This document shows positions 40,033 to 48,530 of a stretch of DNA of 62,433 nt, one piece after another (position 1 is the stretch's first letter; each line of letters begins with the position of its first letter). Position numbers and translations under genes: made by a program. This DNA is from DATCMU01 sp036563245. GTDB taxonomy: Bacteria; Pseudomonadota; Alphaproteobacteria; Rhizobiales; Devosiaceae. The notes beneath the pieces are model-generated. The model was given only the letters and a program-made list of their open reading frames with translations. It was not told the origin of the DNA and ran no database searches. The DNA lies in the NCBI GenBank assembly GCA_036563245.1, contig DATCMU010000024.1, forward strand, positions 1-62,433, written 5' to 3'.

Positions 40033-41291
40033 CGACCACGATCTGGGCGACCTTTGGCGGCATCGCCATTCTCCTGTTCATCAGCGCGTTCTTTTCGGGC
40101 TCCGAAACCGCCCTCACCGCCGCATCGCGCGCCCGCATCCACCAGATGGCGCGCAACGGCTCGGCGCGCGCCTCGATCGTGGAACGGCTGATCGAGAACA
40201 AGGAGCGACTGATCGGCGCCCTGCTTGTGGGCAACAACCTCGTCAACATTCTCGCCTCTTCATTGGCGACCAGTGTGCTGATCACGGTTTTCGGTCAGTC
40301 CGGCGTGGTCTATGCGACCCTTGCAATGACGCTTGCCGTGGTCATCTTCGGCGAAGTGCTGCCCAAGACCTGGGCGATCAACCAGCCCGACGAATTCGCC
40401 CTGGGTGTGGGTCCGGTGCTGCGCCCGGTCGTGATCGTGCTGGCGCCGATCACGGCCACGGTCCAGGTGCTGGTGCGCGCGCTCCTGCGCCTGATCGGTG
40501 TCAAGACCGACGAAAACCGTTCCGGCATTACCGGACACGAGGAAATCCGGGGCACCGTCGATCTGCTGCACCGTGAAGGCGAGGTGATGAAGGGCGACCG
40601 CGACATGCTGGGTGGCATTCTCGACCTGCGCGACCTCGAAGTCTCGGACGTTATGGTTCACCGCACCCGCATGCTCACGCTCGACATGGACATGGCGCCT
40701 TCCGAACTGGTGTCCGCGATCCTGGAGAGCCCCTACACCCGCATTCCGCTCTACTCCGGGGAGCCCGACAATATCGTTGGGGTCATCCACGCCAAGGATC
40801 TGCTGCGCGCCCTCACCAAGGTCGGCGGCGATGCCGAAAAGATCAGGGTGCAGCGCATTGCCGCCAAGCCCTGGTTCGTCCCCGATACGACCTCGGTACA
40901 ATCCCAGCTCAACGCCTTTCTCAAGGCGAAGTCGCATTTTGCGCTGGTCGTGGACGAATATGGCGAGGTGCAGGGCCTGATCACGCTCGAGGATATTCTC
41001 GAGGAAATCGTGGGCGATATTGCCGACGAGCACGACGAAGTCATGCAGGGCGCTTCAAAACAGGTCGATGGCTCCTATATCATAGACGGATCCTGCCCGA
41101 TCAGGGATCTCAACAGGACGCTGGACTGGCATTTGCCCGACGACGAGGCGACCACCATTGCCGGCCTCGTCATCCATGAAGCAAAGACCATTCCGGCAGA
41201 GGGACAGCAATTCACCTTCCACGGTTTCCGTTTCAAGGTGCTGCGCAAGTCCAACAACCGGCTGACCCAGTTGCGCATCACTCCACTTTGA
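40029..41291 (+). CDS. HlyC/CorC family membrane protein (DUF21 + CBS pair + CorC_HlyC)
   Basis: A 420-residue CNNM/CorC-type protein: a DUF21 transmembrane domain (about 1-180), two CBS domains (about 200-330) and a C-terminal CorC_HlyC domain. Family members are linked to magnesium/cobalt efflux or membrane-damage tolerance; direct transport is proven only for some. Start GTG 40029 overlaps the aroB stop (GTGA). The order aroK-aroB-CorC-like is conserved in related genomes. Its end overlaps the convergent bolA gene by 14 bases. Confidence 0.9.
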   Translation: MTTTIWATFGGIAILLFISAFFSGSETALTAASRARIHQMARNGSARASIVERLIENKERLIGALLVGNNLVNILASSLATSVLITVFGQSGVVYATLAMTLAVVIFGEVLPKTWAINQPDEFALGVGPVLRPVVIVLAPITATVQVLVRALLRLIGVKTDENRSGITGHEEIRGTVDLLHREGEVMKGDRDMLGGILDLRDLEVSDVMVHRTRMLTLDMDMAPSELVSAILESPYTRIPLYSGEPDNIVGVIHAKDLLRALTKVGGDAEKIRVQRIAAKPWFVPDTTSVQSQLNAFLKAKSHFALVVDEYGEVQGLITLEDILEEIVGDIADEHDEVMQGASKQVDGSYIIDGSCPIRDLNRTLDWHLPDDEATTIAGLVIHEAKTIPAEGQQFTFHGFRFKVLRKSNNRLTQLRITPL

Positions 41292-41568
41292 GAGTGTCGA
41301 CCGGCCCGGACGGCGGAACCACCTCGATGGCGAGGGCGTGAACGCCACCCTTGATCTCCGCGTCGAGTGCGTCCATGACAGCGCGGTGTTGCGCGACGCG
41401 GCCGAGACCGGCAAACTTGCGGGTCGCGATTCTGACACGAAAATGGGTTTCACCCCCTTCGCGCCAGCCCGAATGCCCGCGGTGTCGCTCCGATTCGTCG
41501 AGCACTTCGAGATAGTCAGGCACAAACTGTTCGGTGAGCTTGGCGATCATGGTGTCGCGGAGTGACAT
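41278..41568 (-). CDS. BolA family protein
   Basis: A 96-residue BolA-fold protein: LTEQFVPDYLEVLDESERHRGHSG, then ETHFRVRIATRKFAGLGRVAQHRAVMDAL, the class-II KH-like core with the conserved histidine. BolA proteins partner monothiol glutaredoxins in iron-sulfur handling and can act as regulators. It is divergent from the J-domain gene, with about 80 bases between, and convergent with the CorC-type gene. Confidence 0.93.
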   Translation of the reverse strand: MSLRDTMIAKLTEQFVPDYLEVLDESERHRGHSGWREGGETHFRVRIATRKFAGLGRVAQHRAVMDALDAEIKGGVHALAIEVVPPSGPVDTLKVE

Positions 41569-41650
41569 GATGGTTTACCTTTCGCGGTCTGGGTCCAAAG
41601 CCGTTCTGCCGGCACCGGACCCGGGTTCGTTGATGGACTAGATAGAGGCA

Positions 41651-42298
41651 ATGAAGCTCAATTCCAATCTCTTCGACCGGATTCGCATCAAGCCTCGTCA
41701 CGCCGCCGAGCCCAAGAGCGATATCCCGACCTGTTCCTGGGACGGCTGCGACCAGCCGGGCACCTACCGCGCGCCGATCGGCCACCGTTCGACGGCGCAA
41801 TACAGGAGCTTTTGCCTGGAGCATGTGCGCGCCTACAATCAGTCCTTCGACTATTTCGCCGGCATGAAGGGCGACGAAGTCGAAGACCACATCCTGCGCG
41901 CCGCGGCAACCGGCGAACGCCCGACCTGGCGCGTGGGGACGAACGGAAACGGCCGCGGCGCCCATTCCACCGGACGCCGCGACAACGGCCCGCGGCAAGG
42001 ACCTGAATTTTCCGGACGGCGCTTCTCGGACCCGCTCAACATCTTTGCGCGCACGGCCCGCTTCCAGGGCAAGCAGAATGCCAAGGCGCGGGAGCGCCGC
42101 GTGCTGGAGCCCGACCGCCGGGCATTCGAGACCCTTGGGCTGGACGGCTACCATCCCGCGGACGAAATCAAGAAGGCGTACAAGGCCCTGGTCAAGAAGC
42201 ACCATCCGGACGCCAATGGCGGAGACCGCGCGTCCGAGGATCGGCTACGCGCCATCATTGCCGCTTATTCGCACCTCAAGGCAAAAGGCTATATCTGA
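41651..42298 (+). CDS. J-domain protein with N-terminal Cys/His motif
   Basis: A 215-residue protein with a C-terminal J domain (about 155-212, signature HPD at 185-187) that should stimulate an Hsp70 such as DnaK. The N-terminal part has C28-x4-C33 and C55-x2-H58, a possible zinc site, then a Gly/Arg-rich linker. This inverted layout (J domain last, no DnaJ G/F or cysteine-rich domain) occurs in a conserved but uncharacterised alphaproteobacterial family. It lies just upstream of cobS-cobT and may be co-expressed with them (145-base gap). Confidence 0.86.
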   Translation: MKLNSNLFDRIRIKPRHAAEPKSDIPTCSWDGCDQPGTYRAPIGHRSTAQYRSFCLEHVRAYNQSFDYFAGMKGDEVEDHILRAAATGERPTWRVGTNGNGRGAHSTGRRDNGPRQGPEFSGRRFSDPLNIFARTARFQGKQNAKARERRVLEPDRRAFETLGLDGYHPADEIKKAYKALVKKHHPDANGGDRASEDRLRAIIAAYSHLKAKGYI

Positions 42299-42443
42299 GA
42301 TTGCCGGCCCGATGACGCCATCCCCGGTTTTGCGACGCCGCGCCGCGTCCGACCCGTCTAGGCCGCCAGCACTCTAGCTGCTATAGAGCGCTGCAAAGAA
42401 TGACCGTTTCAATACCGAAAGGCCCTCCGACAGGGACCCCGCG

Positions 42444-43421
42444 ATGACCGATACTACCGAGCTGCCCAACAAGAATATCAACGTGCGCGAGACGTTCGGA
42501 ATCGACTCCGACATGGTCGTGAAGGGCTATGCCGAGCGCTCCGAGCACGTGCCAGATCTCGACCCGGACTACCTGTTCGACCGCAATACGACACTTGCCA
42601 TTCTCGCAGGGTTTGCCTTCAACCGCCGCGTGATGGTTCAGGGCTATCACGGCACCGGCAAGTCCACCCATATCGAGCAGGTCGCGGCGCGGCTCAACTG
42701 GCCGCTCGTCCGCGTCAATCTCGACAGCCATGTCTCCCGCATCGATCTCGTGGGCAAGGACGCCATCGTGCTCAAGGATGGCAAGCAGATCACCGAATTC
42801 CGCGACGGCATCCTGCCATGGGCGGTGCAGAACAACATCGCGCTGGTGTTCGACGAATACGACGCGGGCCGCCCGGACGTGATGTTCGTGATCCAGCGCG
42901 TGCTCGAGGTGTCCGGTCACCTTACCCTTCTCGATCAGAACCGCGTGATCCGCCCGCACCCCGCCTTCCGCCTGTTCGCCACCACCAACACGATTGGGCT
43001 TGGCGATACGTCCGGGCTCTATCATGGCACCCAGCAGATCAACCAGGGCCAGATGGACCGCTGGTCCATCGTGGTGACGCTGAACTACCTGCCGCACGAC
43101 AAGGAAGTGGGCATTGTGCTCGCCAAGGCAAAGCCCTTCCAGACCGAGGAAGGTCGCAAGACCGTTTCCAACATGGTGCGTCTTGCCGACCTGACCCGTT
43201 CCGCTTTCATCAACGGCGACCTGTCGACCGTGATGAGCCCCAGAACGGTGATCACCTGGGCTGAGAATACCCAGATTTTCGGCGACCTCGGCTTTGCATT
43301 CCGTCTCACGTTCCTGAACAAGTGCGACGAACTGGAGCGCCCGGTCGTGGCCGAATTCTATCAGCGCGTATTCGGCGCGGACCTGCCCGAATCGGCGGCA
43401 AACCTGGCGATCAGCGCCTGA
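42444..43421 (+). CDS. cobS: cobaltochelatase subunit CobS
   Basis: AAA+ ATPase subunit of aerobic cobalt chelatase (CobNST), which inserts cobalt into hydrogenobyrinic acid diamide. It has 325 residues with Walker A GYHGTGKST (67-75), a DEYDAGRPD Walker B-like segment and TTNTIGLGDTSGLYHGT. It is paired with cobT 100 bases downstream; the CobN subunit is not in the window. Confidence 0.95.
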   Translation: MTDTTELPNKNINVRETFGIDSDMVVKGYAERSEHVPDLDPDYLFDRNTTLAILAGFAFNRRVMVQGYHGTGKSTHIEQVAARLNWPLVRVNLDSHVSRIDLVGKDAIVLKDGKQITEFRDGILPWAVQNNIALVFDEYDAGRPDVMFVIQRVLEVSGHLTLLDQNRVIRPHPAFRLFATTNTIGLGDTSGLYHGTQQINQGQMDRWSIVVTLNYLPHDKEVGIVLAKAKPFQTEEGRKTVSNMVRLADLTRSAFINGDLSTVMSPRTVITWAENTQIFGDLGFAFRLTFLNKCDELERPVVAEFYQRVFGADLPESAANLAISA

Positions 43422-43524
43422 AAACCAACCGCCCCCACGGCCGGCCAGCCGACCCGCGGGGGCCAACACCAGCAATCCGGCCCGTCCGGCGCAATCTGTC
43501 GCGCGGGCGCCAAGCGTTAGGCCA

Positions 43525-45414
43525 ATGGCGAACCCACCGCGTGTAAAGACCAACAAGCCCGATACGACCCAGGTCTTCAAGTCCGCCGTGGGCGCGACCG
43601 TGCGCGCCATTTCCGGCAATGCAGGCCTTGAGGTGACCTTCACCTCCGATCGTCCGATCCTGACGGCGGACAAGGCGCGCCTCGCCAATCTCCCGCGCCT
43701 GCCGTCGGCGCGCGATATCGCCATCGCCCGCGGCCAGGGCGATGCGATGGCCATGCGGCTCGCCAGCCACGATCCCGACACGCATCGCCGCCGCGCCCCG
43801 GCGGATCCGGAAGCTCGCGCCGCGTTCGACGCACTTGAGCAGGCGCGGGTCGAATCGCTTGGCTGCCGGCGGATGCCCGGCATGCGCGCCAATATCTCGG
43901 AAATGCTCGAGGATCGGCTGCTGCGCGCCAATCTCGGTCATGTCACCGAGCGTGGCGACGCGCCGCTGGCCGAAGCGCTTGGCCTGATGCTGCGCAACAG
44001 GATGGCGGGCATGGATGTCCCCTCCAGCGGCAAGGCGGTCGTGGACCTGTGGCGCGAAGAGATCGAGGACAAGGCCGGCGGTTCCCTCGATGAGCTCATC
44101 GACCTGTTCGAGGACCAGGACGGTTTTTCGCGGGCCGCGCGCCGCCTTCTGCACGATCTCGATCTGATCACCGATGCCGAACTCGAACAGGGCGAGGACA
44201 GCGAGAACGAAGAGGGCGACGACCAGCACCCCAACCCCGCGCAGAACGAGGAGCAGGATGCCTCGGACGGCGAGGGCGAAGGCGAGGAGCAGGACGCCGA
44301 ACGCGACGAGACCCCCGGGGACAGCGAGGAGACCGGCGAGGTCGAGGGTGTCGAGAGCGAGATGGCCGAGAGCGAGGAAGAGGGCACCACCGATGCCGGT
44401 GAGGAGAGCCCCAATCCGCCTCCGCAAGGCTCCGGCGAGGACCGCCTGAGCAACGAATTCGCCTACAGGGTCTTCACTACCCGCTACGACGAGATCGTGC
44501 GCGCGCCCGAACTCTGCCCGCCCGAGGAACTCGAACAGCTCCGCGCCCTGCTCGACAAGCAGCTCGAGAACCTGGCCGGTGCCGTGGCCCGTCTCGCCAA
44601 CAAGCTGCAAAGACGGCTGATGGCGCAGCAGAACCGCTCCTGGTCCTTCGACCTCGATGAAGGCCTGCTCGATACCGCAAGGCTGACCCGCGTGGTCACC
44701 GATCCATTGCAGCCGCTCTCGTTCAAGGTGGAGAACGAAGCTGACTTCCGCGATACCGCGGTTACCCTGCTGATCGACAATTCAGGGTCCATGCGCGGGC
44801 GCCCGATCACCATTGCCGCGATTTGCGGCGACATCCTCGCCCGTACGCTGGAACGCTGCGGGGTGAAGGTGGAAATCCTTGGCTTTACCACGCGGGCCTG
44901 GAAGGGCGGCAAGTCGCGCGAGGCCTGGCTGGAGGCCGGCCGTCCGGCCAATCCGGGCCGCGTCAACGACATCCGCCACATCATCTACAAGGCCGCCGAC
45001 GAGCCCTGGCGGCACGCGCGGCGGAACCTGGGGTTGATGATGCGCGAGGGCCTCCTCAAGGAAAACATCGACGGCGAGGCGCTGCAATGGGCGCAGAAGC
45101 GCCTGATGGGCCGCCCCGAAAACCGCCGCATACTCATGGTCATCTCCGACGGCGCGCCGGTCGACGACAGCACGCAATCGGTCAATCCGGGCAATTATCT
45201 GGAGAGCCACTTGCGCCAGGTCATCGAGGAAATCGAGACACGCTCGCCCATCCAGCTGATCGCCATCGGCATCGGGCACGATGTCACGCGGTATTACCGG
45301 CGCGCGGTCACGCTTCTGGATGCCGAGGAGCTTGCCGGCGCGATCACCGACAACCTGGCCTCGCTCTTCGATGAGGAGCCACCGCGCCAGGCACGGCGGC
45401 AAAGGATCGGATGA
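43525..45414 (+). CDS. cobT: cobaltochelatase subunit CobT
   Basis: Second AAA-associated subunit of the CobNST chelatase. It has 629 residues: an N-terminal region, a very acidic low-complexity linker (about 225-305, mostly Glu/Asp), and a C-terminal von Willebrand A domain with MIDAS motif DNSGS near 417. The acidic linker is a family trait shared with magnesium chelatase subunit D. Its stop overlaps the next start (ATGA). Confidence 0.95.
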   Translation: MANPPRVKTNKPDTTQVFKSAVGATVRAISGNAGLEVTFTSDRPILTADKARLANLPRLPSARDIAIARGQGDAMAMRLASHDPDTHRRRAPADPEARAAFDALEQARVESLGCRRMPGMRANISEMLEDRLLRANLGHVTERGDAPLAEALGLMLRNRMAGMDVPSSGKAVVDLWREEIEDKAGGSLDELIDLFEDQDGFSRAARRLLHDLDLITDAELEQGEDSENEEGDDQHPNPAQNEEQDASDGEGEGEEQDAERDETPGDSEETGEVEGVESEMAESEEEGTTDAGEESPNPPPQGSGEDRLSNEFAYRVFTTRYDEIVRAPELCPPEELEQLRALLDKQLENLAGAVARLANKLQRRLMAQQNRSWSFDLDEGLLDTARLTRVVTDPLQPLSFKVENEADFRDTAVTLLIDNSGSMRGRPITIAAICGDILARTLERCGVKVEILGFTTRAWKGGKSREAWLEAGRPANPGRVNDIRHIIYKAADEPWRHARRNLGLMMREGLLKENIDGEALQWAQKRLMGRPENRRILMVISDGAPVDDSTQSVNPGNYLESHLRQVIEEIETRSPIQLIAIGIGHDVTRYYRRAVTLLDAEELAGAITDNLASLFDEEPPRQARRQRIG

Positions 45415-46409
45415 GCGGCCGGATCGGCCCTGCCCTTGCGATCGCCGGCGCCCTTCTTGCCGGCACCTCGGTCCATGCCGCCGAAATCGCGGTAGACGCC
45501 TCACGGATCGAGACATTCGCCGGCCGGCCGCCAGGTGAGAGGGTCGGCGAATTGATCTGGCGTGGGGGCCTGCATCTCACCAGTCCAGACAGCCGGTTCG
45601 GCGGCCTTTCCGGCATCACCTTCACGAGTGCCGGCAACAGGCTGGCCATGGTGTCGGACCGGGGTAACTTCGTTTCCGGCCGGCTGGTCTATGACAAGGC
45701 CGGCCAGCCGATCGACTTCACCGACATGACCATCGCGCCGATCGAGAATTCAGGCGGCAAGGAACTGCCAAGCGCCTTCTCGCGCGATGCCGAGGCCATC
45801 GAAACGGTCAACCGGGACGGTCGGCCTGCTGCCGTGCGCGTCGGGTTCGAGAATCTCACGCGGGTAGCCGACTTCGACCTTGCCGATGCCAGGCCGACCG
45901 GGCCGGCGCGGCCGGTGACCATTCCGCGCGAGCTGTCGGCGATCCGCACGAACCAGTCCCTTGAAGCGGTCTGCATCGCTCCGCCCGCTTCCCCGATCGC
46001 CGGTTCCACCCTGTTGATCACCGAGAGTGCCGCGGCGAGCGATGGAGCGCATGCGGCCTGGCTGCTGGGACGCAACGACAAGGGCCCCCTGAGCCTGAGC
46101 GACATGGCAGGCTCCAACCCCACCGACTGCGCCTTCCTGCCCAATGGCGACCTCCTGGTGCTCGAGCGCGGCATATCCCTGTTCTCCTTCACCATGCACT
46201 TGCGTCTCATCCCGGCCGGCGAGGTTCGGCCCTCCAACACGATGACCGGCCGCGTCATCCTTTCGGGATCCGGGTCGGACATCGACAACATGGAAGGGGT
46301 CGCGGTGCATCAAGGACCAGATGGAGAGACCCGAATCCTCCTGGTCTCGGACGACAACTTCAATGACTGGGAACGTACGCTCCTGCTCGAATTCGCACTT
46401 CCCGGCTAG
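45411..46409 (+). CDS. esterase-like activity of phytase family protein
   Basis: A 332-residue exported protein with a signal peptide ending near residue 24 (VHAAE) and a beta-propeller-like phytase-esterase fold: GGLSGITFTSAGNRLAMVSDRG, then DAEAIE, and MEGVAVHQGPDGETRILLVSDDNF near the end. Translation is coupled to cobT by ATGA, an association seen in other Hyphomicrobiales although no cobalamin role is known. Its TAG stop shares the CTAG palindrome with the stop of the convergent VOC gene. Confidence 0.85.
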   Translation: MSGRIGPALAIAGALLAGTSVHAAEIAVDASRIETFAGRPPGERVGELIWRGGLHLTSPDSRFGGLSGITFTSAGNRLAMVSDRGNFVSGRLVYDKAGQPIDFTDMTIAPIENSGGKELPSAFSRDAEAIETVNRDGRPAAVRVGFENLTRVADFDLADARPTGPARPVTIPRELSAIRTNQSLEAVCIAPPASPIAGSTLLITESAAASDGAHAAWLLGRNDKGPLSLSDMAGSNPTDCAFLPNGDLLVLERGISLFSFTMHLRLIPAGEVRPSNTMTGRVILSGSGSDIDNMEGVAVHQGPDGETRILLVSDDNFNDWERTLLLEFALPG

Positions 46410-46810
46410 GCAGACCTGGACGTCGCCGGCAACTGGACGAGTTGGATCAGATTACCGCATGTGTCGTCCAGCACCGCCGTCTTGTAGCCACCGTGCTCAA
46501 CGACCGGCTGAGTGAACTCCACTCCCAGCTCCCGCAGTCGCTTCGCCTCGGCCTCAAGATCATCGACTGCGAAGGATGCTAGCGGAATGCCGTCCTCAAC
46601 CAATGCAGCACGGTAAGGGCCGACGGCCGGATGGCCCGCGGGTTCCAGGAGCAGCTCAACCTCACCATCTGCGCCGCTTTCGGAAACAGTCAACCAGCGG
46701 GCCTCGCCCATCGGAATGTCATGCTTCTTGGTGAAACCAAGCATATTCGTATAAAAATCAATGGCTTTGGACTGATCGTCAACGAATACGCTCATTACGT
46801 GCAATCTCAT
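46406..46810 (-). CDS. VOC family protein (glyoxalase-like)
   Basis: A 134-residue glyoxalase/bleomycin-resistance fold: MRLHVMSVFVDDQSKAIDFYTNMLGF, then EARWLTVSE, ELLLEPAGHPA, and the final AVLDDTCGNLIQLVQ with the metal-ligand glutamate replaced or shifted. The substrate is unknown. The ATG overlaps the arsR stop (ATGA), so expression is tied to the repressor gene. Confidence 0.9.
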   Translation of the reverse strand: MRLHVMSVFVDDQSKAIDFYTNMLGFTKKHDIPMGEARWLTVSESGADGEVELLLEPAGHPAVGPYRAALVEDGIPLASFAVDDLEAEAKRLRELGVEFTQPVVEHGGYKTAVLDDTCGNLIQLVQLPATSRSA

Positions 46811-47115
46811 TTCCCGCCCTTTCCATGTGTGCATTCCACCCCAACTCTGCCTATCGCCTGATGAATTGGCGCTTCATCCAGAGTGTGGAGTTTGGTACGT
46901 CCCTTCCATCTGGTCGTGACGATGCCGGCGTCCTGCAGAACCTGGAGGTGACGCGAGATAGCCTGCCGTGTCAGCGGCCCAACGCCCTCGGCAACCGACG
47001 CCACGCACAACTCGAACAGAGACTGACCGGAGCGCCGCTTGAGCGTATTGATAATACGTCTTCGCGTCGGATCAGCCAGCGCCCTCAATACGCGATCGAG
47101 TTGATCATCCTCCAT
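46807..47115 (-). CDS. ArsR family transcriptional regulator (second copy)
   Basis: A 102-residue winged-helix regulator: LDRVLRALADPTRRRIINTLKRRSGQSLFELC, then PLTRQAISRHLQVLQDAGIVTTRWKGRTKLHTLDEAPI. Start ATG 47115 is chosen because the predicted transcription start falls on or next to this codon and there is no ribosome site, implying a leaderless mRNA. The in-frame TTG at 47136 would lie inside the promoter. It is coupled to the VOC gene by ATGA overlap. The operator upstream predicts autorepression. Confidence 0.9.
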   Translation of the reverse strand: MEDDQLDRVLRALADPTRRRIINTLKRRSGQSLFELCVASVAEGVGPLTRQAISRHLQVLQDAGIVTTRWKGRTKLHTLDEAPIHQAIGRVGVECTHGKGGK

Positions 47116-47121
47116 CGCGTC

Positions 47122-47149
47122 AATATGCAACGACAATGTTGCATGTCAA
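47122..47149 (-). promoter_or_regulatory. ArsR promoter with operator in the spacer
   Basis: Reading leftwards: TTGACA (47149-47144), a 16-base spacer, CATATT (47127-47122). The perfect inverted repeat ATGCAAC-N6-GTTGCAT (47125-47144) fills the spacer and touches both hexamers, so a bound dimer would block RNA polymerase. The predicted start is about 47115. Confidence 0.7.
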
Positions 47150-47185
47150 GCCAGACCCTGCGACGAGCGGCTTTGAACTCCACGG

Positions 47186-47848
47186 TCAGGCGAGAGCGGG
47201 CCTTGTGACGCGGTCTGCGATGACCGTGCGCAAAACGCGGTAGGGGGCCAGCAGCGTCAGCGCGACGACCGTCTTGACGATGAAGTCGCCCGACGCCAGC
47301 GAGAGCCATAGCGGCAGGTCATGGCCGAAGCCGAGATAGGGCGCCAGCATCATCAGCGACCCGTCCGATCTCCCGAAGGCGCCGTCGAGGCCCGAGAACG
47401 GGGCGGCAAAGGCGATCGAGAAGAAGATAACCGTATCGAGCACCGACCCGGACATCGACGAGATGAAGGGCGCGCGCCACCATTTGGGCGAGCGGCGCAG
47501 CCGGTCGAAGATCGAGATGTCGAGCAATTGCGCGACGAGGAACGCCGAACCCGAGGCGATTGCAATGCGCGGCGTGGCGAGAAAAACCGACCAGCCCACC
47601 GCGATCACGAACCCGACCAGGACCACGAGCCGCGCCACCCTGGCGCCGAAATAACGATTGGTCAGGTCGTTGACGAGAAAGGCGACGGGGTAGGTGAACG
47701 CGCCCCAGGTCAACAGATTGGCGAGATCGATGCCGAACACATGCGCGGCGACCGGAAACTGTACGAAGTAATTGGAGGCGGCAACCACCACGGCCATTGC
47801 GGCGACGGCAAGAAAGAAGCGAGCGAGCACGATCATGCACCTCTTCAT
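47186..47848 (-). CDS. VUT family protein (probable queuosine precursor transporter, YhhQ/COG1738)
   Basis: A 220-residue polytopic membrane protein. Diagnostic stretches are ANLLTWGAFTYPVAFLVNDLTNRYFGARVARLVV and SIFDRLRRSPKWWRAPFISSMSGSVLDTVIFF. Bacterial YhhQ imports queuosine precursors such as preQ0/preQ1. ATG 47848 is the likely start; a frame to 47983 adds unrelated residues. It is monocistronic between the second ArsR gene and the rpmB terminator. Confidence 0.88.
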   Translation of the reverse strand: MKRCMIVLARFFLAVAAMAVVVAASNYFVQFPVAAHVFGIDLANLLTWGAFTYPVAFLVNDLTNRYFGARVARLVVLVGFVIAVGWSVFLATPRIAIASGSAFLVAQLLDISIFDRLRRSPKWWRAPFISSMSGSVLDTVIFFSIAFAAPFSGLDGAFGRSDGSLMMLAPYLGFGHDLPLWLSLASGDFIVKTVVALTLLAPYRVLRTVIADRVTRPALA

Positions 47849-47963
47849 GTTGGCCGCAATTCCGGCATCTGACCGGCGCGGCTCGGGTATCGCCCTCTCA
47901 GTCGGGTCGGGAGCGGCCCCGCTCGGGTGAGGGCGGAATCCCTGAAAAGACAGGCTCCCGTCA

Positions 47964-48003
47964 AAACGAAAGCGGCGCGGCATCAGAATCCGATGCCGCG
48001 CCG
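47964..48003 (-). terminator. intrinsic terminator after rpmB
   Basis: A perfect 12-bp GC-rich stem (47973-47984 with 47992-48003) is followed on the minus strand by a T-rich tail CTTTCGTTTTG. It ends the leftward rpmB transcript. Confidence 0.75.
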
Positions 48004-48035
48004 AAATTTGCCGGACCGTTGTTTCGGACCGTGGA

Positions 48036-48320
48036 TTACGAGGCCAGTGCGGCCCGCAGTTCCTGCTTCAGACCCAGCGCCCTGACCGAGAGATCGGCGT
48101 CATTGGCCTTGAGCAGGAATGCATCGAGGCCACCGCGATGCTCGACCGTCCGCAGCGCCTGCGCCGAGATCCTGAGCTTGACCGAACGGCCAAGTGCATC
48201 GGAGAGCAGCGTCACATTGCACAGGTTCGGAAGGAACCTGCGGCGGGTACGATTGAGGGCGTGGCTCACATTGTTGCCGGTCATCACGCCTTTGCCGGTG
48301 AGTTCACAGCGCCGTGCCAT
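48036..48320 (-). CDS. rpmB: 50S ribosomal protein L28
   Basis: A 94-residue ribosomal protein with the L28 pattern MARRCELTGKGVMTGNNVSHALNRTRRRFLPNL and RISAQALRTVEHRGGLDAFL. It lacks the zinc-binding cysteine set of C+ forms. It is a single gene with its own terminator, divergent from the DUF3108 gene. Confidence 0.97.
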   Translation of the reverse strand: MARRCELTGKGVMTGNNVSHALNRTRRRFLPNLCNVTLLSDALGRSVKLRISAQALRTVEHRGGLDAFLLKANDADLSVRALGLKQELRAALAS

Positions 48321-48530
48321 TTTTCTTGTCCTGTCGCAATACGCGGCATGTGCGGGAGAATCCCCGCTGCCATGCCCGGGCTTGTCGAAAAAGTCGTGCC
48401 TAAATAGAGAACAGCGCCCGTCACGTCAAGCGCCACGCGCGCGCCACGCCCAGTCTTGCCACCGTCGGCGCTTCAAGGCAACTTGAAGCCCGTCCCGATT
48501 CGGCCACGCCATGACGCGCGGGAGGAGATC

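Noticed and set aside
42381..43931. 516-codon open frame on the minus strand opposite cobS/cobT
   Set aside because: It spans two real genes and their gap, has no family features and is a shadow of cobS and cobT codons.
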